The notes under the pieces: model-generated
Seen by the model: the letters and a program-made list of their open reading frames with translations, nothing else
Databases searched by the model: none
Told to the model about the DNA's origin: nothing
Made by a program: the position numbers and the translations under genes
From: Pseudisothecium myosuroides
Taxonomy: Eukaryota > Streptophyta > Bryopsida > Hypnales > Lembophyllaceae
Direction of reading: 5' to 3'
DNA: 64,000 nucleotides
Assembly: GCA_951799445.1 (NCBI GenBank)
Contig: OX637295.1
Span: 1,178,001-1,242,000 of the forward strand
Part shown: in pieces, positions 1-12,130 of the stretch
How the letters are laid out: each line of letters begins with the position of its first letter
Numbering within the stretch: position 1 is the first letter of the stretch

Positions 1-1100
1 TAGTGGCCAAATCCAAATGGCTGCAAACCACATTTGATGTTTAATAGCGTTTTTGTTTTTTGTAGATCTAAAGTAACCCATTGGACTAGATCTTTCTTCT
101 TTATATATTGTTCCATGTTTTGCATATTCCACATGTCTTTGTAAGCCTTGAAGGTTGTGTTGAAGGATTTAAAAAAAGACATATCAAGTAGTTGAAGTGT
201 ATGACTAACTGTGTGTGAAGGTAAGGAGATCAAATTTAACTCAACTGCACCTATTTTTTGAATGGCTTTTAAAGTAATTTGAGGTTGTATCCATCTAAAC
301 CCATTAAATGTCTCTGGATTGAGCTCATGTTTCCTTTTCTTTTTACATTGACTAAAAAATGGTCCATCCAATTGGAGAAAAAGAAAGAGGTCATCCATAC
401 ATTGGGTTGCATAGCTATGGTAGCATTTAATTTACATAGGTAAATCTAATCTCGCATTTTTACTTTTAAAATGTAAAGTAAGGAATTTTTCTTCTATTGC
501 ATTTATGACTAATAGACTTTCTTTGATTAGCCATCAATGAATGGACGTTTTTTCTTTTTTTTCTTGTAAGAACTCTACTTCCACCTCTATCTTCTTGGAT
601 ACTACTCTCATCTACATTTCAAATTTGATTATGAGAGTAGTTGTGCTTTGCATATATAGTGGTTAGAAAGTCTTGACATGAAATGAACACAATCTTTGAG
701 CCCTATTCACCTCTAATCTTTGTACCATTCTTAGTGTATATAGTATATATATTTTTTGAACCATTTCAATCAACTTGCTCCACGTATGCCATTAGTAAAT
801 GAATTTGGTCTTTCTTAACCATCTTAGCCACCTTCTCTTTGATCATATGTAGTTGTTAGTGAAAGTCTCTAAATAAACTTGTTGTTTAAATATTTTAATA
901 GGGCTGCCTCTTCATATTTGGTGAATGTACCTTGTCTACCTCTTTTTCTTGATATAAATTTTCCATCGATATGATTTACTAAGCTTGTTCTAGGTATTTT
1001 GTAAAAATTACTAACTTGTTAAATTTTGTAGTCATTTTCTATTGCTAGGATTTCTAGTCAAAAGGCTTCATTTGTCTAAGCCTTCTTTCCTTATTTACTT
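1..1100 (-). pseudogene. Degenerate pogo/Tigger-like (DDE_1) transposase, runs off the left edge
   Basis: Read on the minus strand, fragments in shifting frames resemble a DDE_1 (Tigger/jerky/pogo) transposase. About 900-960 gives a GRQGTFTKYEEAALLKYL stretch like the N-terminal helix-turn-helix region. About 590-620 gives NVDESSIQED, which resembles the catalytic NxDE(T/S) motif. About 180-235 gives LPSHTVSHTLQLLDMSFFK, matching the family's LPxHTxHxLQPLDxxxFxPxK block. Positions 1-50 give an NIKCGLQPFGFGH tail resembling the GFRATGIxPF motif. At least one stop and several frameshifts interrupt it, so it is inactive. TA-flanked miniature elements elsewhere in the window have pogo/mariner-like ends and may have used a transposase of this type, which is inference. 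The far C-terminus lies outside the window. Confidence 0.7.
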
Positions 1101-2861
1101 GTAGTTTTAGAGGGATTTTTTTTATTGTGACATCCTATTAAGTATATTTACTAATGGTTTCATGAAAGAGGATGGGATGATTACCTTTGGTTGTCTTAAT
1201 GCTTACTTTGTTTTGTATATAGGATGGACTATGTGGATTGTTTCCTCCTTTCTTCAAAACGCCTTGACACTTATTTTTTCATTTTTTGGATTGAATTTTT
1301 CCTTCCTATGCTAGCAATGTTGCTTTATGCCACTTCCACTTGGGAACTCTTGGATTGATGATATTTTTTTCTTATTTTTCTAGTAGCAATGCTAGTCTTA
1401 TTTTTTTTTGGCAGCTGTTGCTTAAACTTCTCTCTTCTTGTAGATCGAGTTCATTCCCATTGTCTCCATTGTAGGTGTTAAGTTCTTCATTCATTTGGTG
1501 GAAATTTGACCTCTATTGTTGTTGGCGTCTTTGCTTTTCTACCTTCTATTGTATGACCTCTCATTCCTATTGTTGCATGTACTTGGGTTATTGCACTTGC
1601 TCTAATGGCTTGCCTTCTCAAAGCAAACTATTGGAGTTGATCTTCTTTGCCCTCTCCCACATTAGGTACTACATTGTAGCATTCTAATTTTTTCCTTATT
1701 CAAGGTACTTTACTTGTTGCAAATTGTAGTTGTATTATTGTAGGTAATCAAATTGTTGTGGTTGAATTGCAACAAGTTGTGATTGCACTACTATAGTTTT
1801 GTAGTTGTATTGCTATTAATTGTGGTTGCACTTTTGTGAGCTATGGCTGTGCTGCCAGTCTTATTTACTCCTGCTTTGTTCCAACCCACCTAGTTTACCA
1901 CTCTTCTATTGTTGTTTGCTTCTAAATCTTAAATTGTTGTTCCTATCATATTTAGACCTCGCTCATTTTCACTTTCATATTCTAGCTATTGATAAATTCT
2001 ATTATTGAAGCATATTGACAACCACTATAGGTTGCAAAGTTGGCCTTTTGCGTCAACTTCTTCTCTTGAATTATAGTGAACTTTTAGTTGCATAAATATT
2101 GTAGGCTCTACCTTGATTTTTTGAGTATAAATTGCATATTGCCCTCTACCTCCACTAAGAATCCAAACTCCCTTTTCATATGCACGGCTTGAATTGGGAA
2201 CATTAAAAATCAAAGTTATCAAGTCTTTATATTTTTTCCCCCTCACTAAGATTTCCTTTATGATTAATTTCTTCTTATAAATTATAAATTATCACTATTG
2301 ATGTTGCCCCCAAAAGCTATAGTATTTATCTTCAATTCTTCATCAACTGTCATTTTGTAGAGATCCCTATGTAGCAATTTTTTCATATCTTTAATACTAG
2401 ATGTGGCCATTGTAATCTCTTTGCCATAGTTCTATTGAAAGATTGTGCCTTTTATTCACAAAAATTTGGTCAATGTAATAAAATATTTACTCTTACATTG
2501 CTAAACTACAAAGATTGTATTGCAACTACTCTGTATGAGTACTTGACACCTACAAAATTCTAATTCAATTTTTTTTAAACTTTAAAATGCCACTTTCAAA
2601 CCCAATTATTGTTTCCCAACACCTAATGTGGTTACACTAATAGTCGTATAAGATATTAACTTCAATACAACACTGTCATTTTACCTCCATAATCAAATCC
2701 TTCCTTGATCCATAATTGACAATATAAATAAATTATACTAAAAACTCATTTTTATTCAAAATCTTTCTTTCTTTTTAAATGGTCTATAATTTTTAATTAA
2801 TTTGAGATCAAATTGGGGCCATCTTTTAGATGACTGAAATAGACAATTTTACTAGAATGGT
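1101..2861. other. AT-rich DNA with low-complexity T/G-rich tract, no recognised gene
   Basis: Short ORFs here are low complexity. On the minus strand about 1690-1990 reads as Asn/Gln/Thr-rich sequence and could be the remnant N-terminal or linker region of the neighbouring transposase relic. No splice-supported exon or known domain is visible. Confidence 0.4.
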
Positions 2862-3209
2862 ATTAGAGAAAATCTGGGCCTTCCGGAGGGCTGCTCCGAA
2901 GGACCCTGAAATTTACTTTTTTTTTGCAAAAAAATCAGTTTTTCCCCTATTTCCGAGTAGCAGTTTCTGCTGCGACAGTGGCGCAGGAAACGAAATATAC
3001 GACTAAATTTTTTTTTTTTTTTTTTTTAGTCTTAAAAAAATATTTAAAAAAATATTAAAAAAAAAATTCCGATTTCTGACCGTTTTGGCGAGCAGTCAGC
3101 CAAGCTGACTGCTCACCGAGGGCCAGTTCTACAGTGACAGGCCAAGCATTTTAATAGCTTGGCATGTCATTGCGGAGCAGCCCTCCGGAGGGCTGGTTTT
3201 TTCTCTAAT
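2862..3209. mobile_element. Inverted-repeat element, CATTAG family copy 1
   Basis: The element starts ATTAGAGAAAATCTGGGCC and ends in GGCTGGTTTTTTCTCTAAT. Just inside, the arms carry CCTTCCGGAGGGCTGCTCCG and its near-complement CGGAGCAGCCCTCCGGAGGG. The core is poly-A/T plus a GC-rich patch, with no coding capacity. Three other elements in the window (5180, 33729, 47084) share the outer CATTAG/CATTAC ends but have different cores. Confidence 0.75.
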
Positions 3210-3961
3210 GGGCTTTCTTACTTTAAATGAACAAGAAAAAAGTGGAGTTAGTAAAATGGAATACCAATCTATATGAATCAAGATTTATGGAACTTATCCC
3301 ATGCTTTGCAAGCGAGTGATGTTCTACGCAAGCCTCTCAAACATTGCTCCGCTAATAGTTCAAAATATAGGGATTTTGCACATTATTGAATTTACCTAAG
3401 ACTTGCTTTTGAATTACTGTGGCTATGGTAGCTGGAGAGTGGAATGTTGTTTGCAAAGGTCAAGTTGACCTTGATGCTTCTTACTTTCTATTGAAAAGAT
3501 AAAATTCCACCCACACACTACGCATTCCTACAATATTTAATCAACATCAGCCAATAATTCTCACACATTATGAAATACTCACAAGGCAACAAAATACCGC
3601 AGTTGAAACCATAAATACAAGCAATATCTTTTAGATGATAAATTTCCAATAAATCTCTACGTCCTCATGCTACGTACTCTATGCAATTGATGTTAACCTC
3701 AATTCATGAGCTAATATAGAATAACTCTAGCAATGAATCTCGTGTTGGATCATTGCAAGAAAGGCTTGTCCTATTTGCCGTTACAATGAAAGTGACTTTC
3801 TTGTCATCCTCTATAACTTTTGAAGCATAAACCTCATGAACTTGAAATTTGTATAGAAGATGTCTAACTTGATGGTAATTAGATCCTTTATATTTTAGAA
3901 ATTCATTAGAAAAATTATGAGGCCAAGAGAGTGCTGTGAGAAACAATGGTGGGAGGATTAT
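3210..3961. other. Intergenic DNA, no gene recognised
   Basis: Only short ORFs without family similarity. I see no inverted repeats or splice-supported exons in it. Confidence 0.4.
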
Positions 3962-4904
3962 TTAACCCCTAAAGGCCCAAGGTCTTTTTTCTGCCAAAAA
4001 ACACTGAAAACTGCCATTTCTATAGCAAAAAGTTTAAAAAAATTAAAATTGTTTTTTTTTTTCACATCTAACCGTAGGATCTTACACCTAATTGGTATGA
4101 AAATGTGTGGAAAAAATTTCAGAATTTTTGACCGCACAGATTGCAAGATATCTGCGTTTAAAGTGGAAAAAACAAGTTTTTCAGCACACTGCGGGACCAG
4201 ATTTTTTGACTTTAAACATTTTTGACTTAAAATTTTTGCACTACAGCGTTTTGAGCTTTAAATCTTTATAGTGGAGAATTGAGTTGAGAGTCTAGGAAAA
4301 AAAAAAAAAACTCAAAAAAACTTAATTATCATTCTTAAAAAAATTGTTAAGTAGAAGTAGATACAAGATAGAAGGAAAATCTAAAATATTAATATCTCTT
4401 AGATGGAATTAAAATGCACTAATCCCAATGGTGAGATTGTTCTAGCAAGTAAATTAAACCATGTCAAAAAAAAAATTGAAAAAATTGAAAAATTGCATTC
4501 AGAAATGAGTCCTACAAGTTATTTTTTTCAAGAAGATGCTCAAACTGCCCGAAAAACAAGAATGTCCATAACTTTCTCATAACATATCCAAATGAAATGA
4601 ATCAAAGCTTTCCAGATAGACAAAAATATAATCTATGAGAAAAAAAATATTAAAAAAAAAAATTCAAATTTTTGTCCATTTTTTTTTTGCTGCCCGGGCT
4701 GCCCCCCGTCCCCCGTTTTCAGCTTATTTGGTCATAACTTTTTTTCCCGGGCACCGATTGAGAAAAAATTATATTCCCACAAAGTTTATCAGTTTTTCTA
4801 TCTTAAAAAAAAAATTCAAAAAATCAGAACACAATTTCAACCCGTAGGTACCTGCCCGAAAACGCATTTGTCCCCCGAAGGGACAACGGGCATTTAGGGG
4901 TTAA
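3962..4904 (-). mobile_element. TTAA-bounded element, family B copy 1
   Basis: It opens TTAACCCCTAAAGGCCCAAG and closes GGGCATTTAGGGGTTAA, so the ends are inverted repeats with TTAA at both edges and no longer target duplication. The interior is non-coding and homologous, in the opposite orientation, to 24072-25013 and 63161-64000. Shared landmarks include a GGCAGCCCGGGCAG-like patch and a GGAAAGCTTTGAATCATTCC-like segment. CCCC next to a TTAA duplication is the expected end structure of a non-autonomous piggyBac-type element; the assignment is inference because no transposase is present. Confidence 0.75.
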
Positions 4905-5179
4905 AACAGCAACCCTGCCCTTGCCCGCATAGATTGTTGTGCATCCGTGTTGGCACTCGTAGTTCTAGCACAATTCTTCATTGACACATATATTATTGTA
5001 AAGTAAAGTAGGGTCATGAAAATTGTGTTGATTGAAAATTATAAAATTCGAAAAACGCACGCTCTGTCAAACTCTACATAGTTTGTCTAGTTTTGTTGAT
5101 AGGATTTTGGAAGGAAGTCTTGAGTTTTGGATTTTCTATTATCTCTTTGGTATTTGGGCTATCTAAATCCTATTATATA
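4905..5179. other. Intergenic spacer
   Basis: Short unique stretch between two inverted-repeat elements; nothing recognised. Confidence 0.4.
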
Positions 5180-5416
5180 CATTAGAGGAGATTTGAGCCT
5201 CTGGAAGACCGTTTCAGGGATGTTCGCAATGTTGGAAACAATGCACTGCTATCAGAAAAAAAAAGTTATTAAAATGTTAAAAGAATACTAAAAAAATAAA
5301 AAAATAAAAATCTGATGAGGCAGTCGCTTGGCCATTTGGTAGCGTCCCAGCGTTCTTGCAGAGTTCCCACAGTCCGGGAACTTGGAGTCTCTTAGAGGCC
5401 CGAATCTCCTCTAATG
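5180..5416. mobile_element. Inverted-repeat element, CATTAG family copy 2
   Basis: Starts CATTAGAGGAGATTTGAGCC and ends GGCCCGAATCTCCTCTAATG, about 22 bp of near-perfect terminal inverted repeat. A TA dinucleotide lies on both outer sides. The core mixes an A-rich tract with a GC-rich patch and contains no ORF. Confidence 0.75.
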
Positions 5417-5488
5417 TATGTTTGTCCACTGCTTGTAGACAAAACTATAAGTAATTTCATTGGTCCATTCTAAAGTTTCGTCTACTTG

Positions 5489-6218
5489 GAGGGTGATTGC
5501 AAGAAACACTTCACCTTTTTTTTGTCCCCTTGACCTTGGACAGGTGGTTTTTTGCTCATAACTTTTGCATCATTTATCCATCTTCTATGAAACTTAAAAT
5601 GAAGGTACATGTGGTAGTTGCAGATGCTGAGTAATTTTTTGGGTTTTCTTAAAATTATTTTACTATTTTTAAATTGCCCCCAATTGGATGTCTACCTTGG
5701 CCATTTTGAAGGTTTCTAGTACTATTTTTGACCCAAAAATCCGAATTTGAAGCTCAAAATTGGTATATTAGGACTTCTACTAAAGTTACACAAGCTTACA
5801 AAATATTTTCTAAAAATAGTTAATTTTCCATCTTCCACATGTGCTCAAAGTGCACTACCTTTGCGCAAGTGTAGAGAACACAATTTTAGTTTTCCAATAG
5901 TGAAAATTAGTGAAAAGGAGCATCTATAAGTTAGGAAAAATGGCCTTTTTTTGAGAATTTTTTCAATTTTTTTACTATTTTTTAAGAATTAAATTCCAAA
6001 CTATCTATTTTCTTACATTTTTCAACCCTCTTTGACCGTGCATAACTCTTAGAGATTAATTTTTTTAGGTCTGAATTTTTGCACATAGCATTTTTTTAAT
6101 GCTTTACAAATTATCCATATTTTATTTTACTTAGCAAAAATTTATTCCAAAAACCACAAACAGGAGTGAAATGGCCGTTTTGAGCCAAAATCGGCAGGTG
6201 TTTCTTGCAACTACCCTG
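5489..6218. mobile_element. Inverted-repeat element with CAGGGT-type ends
   Basis: The left end GAGGGTGATTGCAAGAAACA and the right end, whose complement is CAGGGTAGTTGCAAGAAACA, form imperfect terminal inverted repeats of roughly 26 bp. The interior has no coding capacity. A fragment of the same end occurs near 22935 (CAGGGTGATTGCAAAAAATA). CAGGGT ends are common in hAT elements, but I found no convincing 8-bp target duplication. Confidence 0.55.
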
Positions 6219-7753
6219 GAGTTTCACACATGAAGGACAACTGTTTGGCTAAAACTCCATGCCATGCACGGCTCCCGCCAAAATTATTGAGGAAGTGGAA
6301 CTTGTAGCGGACAAATTTGGGATCACATCATGACATGATCCTAAACTTGTTCAAAGGACAAAATCCTATGCGTGTCTTCCATCCTTTGCGTTTTTTTATT
6401 GCAGTATCCCCTCAAGCTTGTGGTTTCTTCAAGATGGTGCTCTAAACATTTTCAACAAGTGTGGCTTTATGATTTTTTTTCCTTTCATTTAATTTAGTTT
6501 AATACTCTTGTACACCACCTTCTACATTGAATGATTCAAATTTTGTGATTTCTTTCTACCCCTTTGTAATATGTAGATACAATAAGTACTTGCTTGTATT
6601 GAGAGATAGTCTTTTGTTAATTAAATTTAGCAACAATATAATTATAGAATAATATGCAAATGGAATTCTTTTAAGATTAAAAACATCTATTAAATATTGT
6701 AGAAGAAATTTAATAATTGCGATTACTGTACGATGTATTAATTTTAGAATTTGATACAATTTTCAGATAATTAGGGTTTTCGGTTTTGAGGAAGCTCATT
6801 TTCCTGCTCCAATTTTTGCAAGTAATATCCAAAACAAACCTACGGTGCAAAAAACATCTCGTATTCTCGTAATTGCATCTTCTACTTTTCATTGTTTTAG
6901 GACTTAAGAGAGAGGGAATGAATTCTTCGTCAATATGCGCTTGTGTCCTGTAATTTAATCAACAAATCATACTTTTAACCTCAGAAAGCGTTCAAGGGCC
7001 ACAATACTGCTTGTTCTTGACAGCTTGAATACTGCTTGTTTTGTAGCAATATAACACGCAATACCATATAATATATTTAGTTTCTTTATTGATTACATAA
7101 GCTTTAAGCATTGACTGATGTCTGAATTACATTAATCGAGATCCATTAATTCATTGCTAAAATCAAAATCCTATGGCTGCCTTAAAGAAGCTATTTTGTT
7201 TGGACTAATTGACTAGAGATTGAATTTTGCCTGGACTGGTTGAATGGATACCAAATTTTGCTTTCTTCTTAAAATAGGATTCAAAATAATTTGATCACAG
7301 ACTTTATTTGACTTTTAATATCATAAATTAAATCAAAAGCAATTAAAAAAACTCGACTATATTTGAAGGGTCCTTCACTTTAATTTATTCCAAAGATTTG
7401 TGAGCACAATTGTCTTTGTTCTCTTTTGATATACCATTCAGGGAATTTCCTATAATATAAAGTTTTTTTTTTCTTGTTTTAAGTTTTCATCATGCATTAA
7501 AGGTTTCCCTCCGAGGCGCGTACTAAGGATAGTGAAAGTTAATTCCCCCCATTTCCTCAAGGATTTTTGGATATGATGTATAAGGAGAATGACACTAGCG
7601 ATTTTGGAATTAACACTACCAAGACAGAGCCTACTCAACAAGACACTCTACAAGAAAAAGAGGCACAAGCTCCCCCCCAAAAACGTGCCAAGGTTTCTAA
7701 GTAGAAAGGAAAAGCAAAGAAGAAAAGTGGATCTAACTCCAAGGCAGTATTAT
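6219..7753. other. Intergenic AT-rich DNA
   Basis: Several short ORFs on both strands, all AT-biased and without family similarity. No RNA gene or repeat structure noted. Confidence 0.4.
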
Positions 7754-7919
7754 TGTGTCATTTCAACGGTGGGACATTTTGACCATCTAGAATTGGTACA
7801 GAGCTTAGAACGGGTGTTTTGAAATATCTAGGATAGGTATAGATTTTAGAACGGCCGATCTGAACTGTAAAAGCGCAAAAGTTTAGTAATACCGCCATTT
7901 TAATGAAATTGACCATATA
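7754..7919. mobile_element. Family M miniature element, 5'-truncated copy
   Basis: The right end CCGCCATTTTAATGAAATTG and the interior CATCTAGRA...GGTATAGATTT...AGAACGGCC match the complete copy at 39133-39327. The left terminal repeat is missing; homology begins inside the element near 7754. Confidence 0.7.
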
Positions 7920-8840
7920 ACAATTGAAGGTGGTTTGAGATAATTTCCAAATTGTCAAATTGTCAATATGGTAAAAGCATTTATACAATTTAATAATTTA
8001 AATTATTTTTAAGCGTTTGGTTGTAGGGCCTATTCCATTCTTCTAAACTTGTAGGTCAATTGCTACTATCTTTTACCATATTGTTTTATCATCTTATGCA
8101 TAATTTTACAATATAATATGAAATTGGTGATGTTAATCATTGGGGCAATTAATAAATATATTAGTTATAGTATGAAAATAAATCAACACGTGAGATGTAA
8201 TTTTATAAACAATCTAAGATCTAAAATTTAAAGCAAAGTAACAATCCTACAAGAATCTCATAAAGAAATATTGCAAATGCAACAAAGTTGGTAGATGAAA
8301 CCAAATTAGATACTAGATCCTCTTATTGAAATTTATTTTAGTACTTTGTATTTCTTATTGATATAGAAATCAACAAACAAATTCAAAGAATTGCTTCTTT
8401 GAGTCAATGAATGCTTTGTGCACATTTTATATGTAAGGTACTTGTTGATAATTGTGACTTGTTTGCAAAACCATCCCATCTAGATTCTTGCCTGAAATGT
8501 ACAACGTCTATACGTTAGAGTCTAGGGTCGATTTTAGGCACAACCAATATTTTGAAAATTCATAGTTTATTTTTTACAAGGTTCAATAATTGTTTATAAG
8601 AGAATCTAAAATCTCCTATTGACCACCATTAAGATCCAACATTTTTTTCAAAGCACTAATAGCCTGAACCAAACTGAAAACCTTATTCGGACAATAATGG
8701 TGCTACTATCTTATATGGCAATTATAAGTGTTTATATCTTTAGTTATTACACCAATAATGATATTTAGTGTTACTTACTCTATTACATGACCACTCTAAT
8801 TTTCATTTTACTAACAAATATGTAGTATTTACATTGATAT
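7920..8840. other. Intergenic AT-rich DNA
   Basis: No ORF of note, no splice-supported exon and no clear repeat in this stretch. Confidence 0.4.
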
Positions 8841-9068
8841 TTAACCCATAAACAGTGCTGCAAATACAAAACATTTGATAAATGACAAAAAATCCTTCTA
8901 GTAGGACAAAAGTACAACTATTCATCTTCAAAAATTTGTTGTGAAAAGGGAAGGTCTTCCATAATAATTTGACTTCCAATAAGTGTTTTTGGATTTTTTA
9001 AGCCAATGATTCCTACAGTATTCAAAGGGACGATTTCCACGGTTATCAATTTGTCTTTTGAGGATTAA
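8841..9068 (-). mobile_element. TTAA-bounded element, family D copy 3
   Basis: Begins TTAACCCATAAACAG and ends TTTGAGGATTAA, so TTAA lies at both edges. Across its length it is the reverse-orientation homologue of 21261-21490 and of the split copy at 25145-26015. Shared interior landmarks include CAACTATTCATCTTCAAAAA and TTTAAGCCAATGATTC. About 228 bp and non-coding. Confidence 0.75.
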
Positions 9069-9104
9069 TAGTACTACTAACATTAGTGGTATTCTTGACA
9101 TTTA

Positions 9105-9553
9105 GAGCATCTCCACCGCGGCACACCACACTGCCCCTGCAAATGGTTTGGCGTAATATGAGACCCACCAATTGCAACCTTCATGAATATTCAACACAGG
9201 CCGCACCACATTTAGAGCCAGACATTGGAAGTTGCAATATGCTCAAGAATTGACTTATGCCACGGTAAGATGGCAAAACATGACGCCTTGAGGAATGGGC
9301 AACATTATTATTAAAAACCACTCCTTAGCATGTTCACCACTTCGACAGCTTTCATAGGATCAACAATAAATTTCCAACCACCAGCATTTATCAATGTTCT
9401 CACGCCTTGGAAAGCCGGAGCTTTTCGACAATTTTTTTGCTTTTGTATCGTGTACTGGTACGGCCCGTTAACCAAGCGAGGCCAATTTTTTCCCTGACAC
9501 ATGGCACTTGATGTCTGACGTGCCCATTTTGCAGGGACCCGATGGAGATGCTC
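9105..9553. mobile_element. PIF/Harbinger-like miniature element with TTA target duplication
   Basis: It starts GAGCATCTCCACCG and ends CGATGGAGATGCTC, so the termini are inverted repeats. TTA precedes it (9102-9104) and TTA follows it (9554-9556). A 3-bp TTA duplication with this GAGCATCTCCA end is typical of plant PIF/Harbinger MITEs. The 449-bp interior has no transposase. It lies about 150 bp upstream of the transcribed-looking leader of the first OSCP copy and could affect its promoter. Confidence 0.8.
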
Positions 9554-9888
9554 TTAATGCACTACATGTCACCATGAACTCTACTAAAAATTGCAAAAGT
9601 TGACAAATAATATTCACTTTCACATTCAGTGTTATTAAATTTTAATTAGTGTTGCAGACACAAAATATTATTATTAGTGTAGAGAAAATACCTCGATACT
9701 AAGAAGCGCGGTCCTCTTCGTCTCTCTCCCTCTGCTCTCTTCCGTCCGTTTTTAGAACTTGGTTGCACCATTTGAGCAAACGGGTCTGTTTCTAGGGTTT
9801 GGAGGTCTGCTTGCGTCGTTCTAGCTTCGGGCATTCTGCGCGCGCGGAGCTAGATTGGTTAGACAGCGGAATTGCTTCAGGGAGCACA

Positions 9889-10587
9889 ATGTGGAGGTCG
9901 CAGCAGCTCTTGCGGAGCTCCCTGGTCGCGGCGCGGGCTGCTGCGGGGACGTCCGAGCAGCCTGCGGTGCGAGCCGTGCGCTCGTTTGCTTCGGGGGCCA
10001 AGGCCGAGGCGGAGCCGCAGTATGTGGAGGTGCCGCTGCCCATGTACGGCGTGGCTGGCAAGTACGCAACGGCGTTGTACGTGACGGCCGTCCGCGGGAA
10101 CGTGCTGGATCCCGTGGAGACGGAGCTGCAGGAGGTGGTTGGGGCGGCGTCGCAGAACCCGGTGTTCGCGGACTTCTTGAAGGACCCTTCGGTGTCGAAG
10201 ACGACGCGCATGAAGGCGGTGGAGGAGATCTTCAAGGAGACGAAGTTCAACGATGTGACGAAGAATTTTCTAGCGGTGTTGGCGGAGAACGGGCGTTTGT
10301 CGCAGCTGCAGCGGATCACGGGATGCTACTCGGAGCTGTTGCACGCGCATCGTGGCGAGGTTCAGGCAGTGGTGACCGCGGCATTGGAGCTGAGTCCCGC
10401 GGAGTTGGAGGACATCAAGAGCGCGTTGAAGGGGTACCTGAAGTCCGGTCAGAGCTTGAAGGTGTCGCAGAAGGTGGATCGGAGCATAATTGGTGGCATC
10501 GTGGTGGACATCCAGGACAAGCACATCGATCTTTCGATCGACACGAAGATCAAGCAAATGGAGAAGCTGTTGGCGGAGGCCGTCTAA
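9889..10587 (+). CDS. Mitochondrial F1Fo ATP synthase subunit OSCP (subunit O/delta), copy 1
   Basis: OSCP couples the F1 head to the peripheral stalk of the mitochondrial ATP synthase. The 232-residue product begins MWRSQQLLRS, followed by an Arg/Ala/Ser-rich presequence with a likely cleavage zone near RAVRSFAS (about residues 29-36). The mature part follows the OSCP/delta family: an N-terminal helical domain (PMYGVAGKYATALY; NPVFADFLKDPSV) and a C-terminal signature VDRSIIGGIVVDIQDKHID at about 196-214. An upstream in-frame ATG at 9799 exists, but the 9889 start gives the normal plant length and targeting peptide. The coding part has no intron and is strongly GC-rich compared with its surroundings. 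The leader is CT-rich (about 9720-9745). Residue 107 is Arg, the residue I recall at this site in plant homologues; it is Gly in copy 2. Confidence 0.93.
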   Translation: MWRSQQLLRSSLVAARAAAGTSEQPAVRAVRSFASGAKAEAEPQYVEVPLPMYGVAGKYATALYVTAVRGNVLDPVETELQEVVGAASQNPVFADFLKDPSVSKTTRMKAVEEIFKETKFNDVTKNFLAVLAENGRLSQLQRITGCYSELLHAHRGEVQAVVTAALELSPAELEDIKSALKGYLKSGQSLKVSQKVDRSIIGGIVVDIQDKHIDLSIDTKIKQMEKLLAEAV

Positions 10588-10804
10588 GCGAAGAGGGTAC
10601 TAGAATTTCCGCCAAAGCCATTTCTCAAATTTTCCCATTGGATCGTTTATTCGCATTTTGGAGTTGTCTCTACCCTAATTGTGCGGTTCACCGTTACGGG
10701 TACTTGTTGAATGAGAAATGGAAACCCTAGTCTCCTTCCTCGCTGATTAGTACTGGGAGATTGTCCTTGTTACCAAATTCCCATGGTGGATCGTACGGGT
10801 TGTA

Positions 10805-10836
10805 AATAAATGCAGACCCGATCCTGGGTTAATAAA
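10805..10836 (+). promoter_or_regulatory. Poly(A) signals of OSCP copy 1
   Basis: Two AATAAA hexamers (10805 and 10831) lie about 220-250 bp after the OSCP stop codon, at a normal spacing for a plant 3' UTR. Confidence 0.5.
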
Positions 10837-11229
10837 ATGTTCTGAACTAGTTACAACATTCAAATGCATCAGCTAAATATTTGGGGTTTTTTCTTTTACT
10901 GGCTGAGAGCTGCTCACAATTGATTTGTGGTGGTTGAAAGCTGTGCTGTATTGATTAGGTTGATGGACCTTGCATTTCATCGGAGGTCATTAATTCATGA
11001 AGATTCAATTCCGTAGTCTAGCCTAGGTTTCTTACATAAAGAACGCGGCAAGTCGAATTCGATGGCTTGTTCGGTAGATTTCCTAGCACCACACCATGTA
11101 AGGTGCTTCAGCACCAACCCTACGGATCCAGAAGTTTAATTGGAATAAGGGAAGGTGAAAGAAAACCATGCCGTCTTATCAATTCTAGTATGTCTCTAAA
11201 AGCTGCAATTCACGTCTAGCATACGAGCA

Positions 11230-12130
11230 TGAAAATTTATGAAGGCAGAACAGTTGAGGCAGATCGAGGGGAAGCGAGGTGATTGGAACGATTTTGTGGC
11301 AAATGTGAATAAAAAGCGGAATGGAACTCATAGTGACCCTGCGAAGCACCCTGTGGATTTGTGCAGAATTTTTCCGAAAAGGAAGACGTTGAGATACCAC
11401 TCTCGTAGACTTGATTTCTCAGCTTGCGCTTTGCCGCGTTCCTATCTTGGACCGCGTTCCGATTTTCATTCGTCTAAATTGTTTCATTGCTCCTGTAGTC
11501 ACTTGGATTTTGGAAATTGCGTATGTTCTTCGAGTGTATGTTTGAGTTCGGATTTTAGTACAGCTCGATGACAGTAACCAATTCTAGAAGTGATTTTTTT
11601 CTGATCCCACCATTTGGTTGAGGGTATGGGCAAGAGATTAGATCAACGCTTGAGCAGTAGAATCATAACGGAAGTCTTTTCGTATGGTTTCAGTACTCAT
11701 ATCGCATTGTACCGATTCTCAAAGTTGAAATCATGGGGACCTAATTTTGACACCATGACATCCTCTTGGCGATTGCACTATTGGGGAGTAGCGCTGTGAC
11801 CTGCATTGAATTTTTTCTCTTTTAGTCATTGCAGCGAGGTGAAGAGACGATGGTTCATGATGCGGCCAGGTTCATGATGCGTTTATAATTTAGTCGCTGC
11901 TGGAACTGTGAGAAATTTTCTTGTGTTTCAACCCCTAGTGACAAGGATTTTGGAGATTGAATAAGGTGCTACTTTGTGGGCATAGGAATTTTCATAGAAA
12001 CTGACTGGTGAGATTCCGTGGTGAAAAAATTGTTATCTGATTTCGTGCTTACAGCATTGTCATGAGATTCTTTTGTAGGTAGTAATCTCTCGGTATCTAG
12101 CCAGAATCTGATTCCCCAATGTTCAATTGT
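11230..12130 (+). pseudogene. Internally deleted copy of the SLX9-like gene (5' part plus 3' UTR only)
   Basis: About 11240-11870 matches 17330-17940, the leader and first coding exon of the intact copy. This includes the segment ATGGTTCATGATGCGGCCAG, here starting at 11850. It then jumps directly to sequence matching about 19540-19790 (CAACCCCTAGTGAC and onward), which lies after the stop codon of the other copy. Coding exons 2-6 and their introns are therefore missing. At the junction a 12-base word GTTCATGATGCG is repeated in tandem. The remnant cannot encode SLX9. It may still be transcribed, because the presumed leader is well kept. Confidence 0.7.

Noticed and set aside
1475..2246. Short ORFs in the T-rich tract
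   Set aside because: Low-complexity codons only (Leu/Phe/Cys/Tyr-rich), expected by chance in such DNA.
9855..10730. 291-codon Gly-rich ORF and other long ORFs on both strands over the OSCP genes (also 15041-15904, 9792-10319, 15440-15967)
   Set aside because: They are shifted-frame shadows of a GC-rich OSCP coding region; the OSCP frame alone matches a known family and has a presequence.
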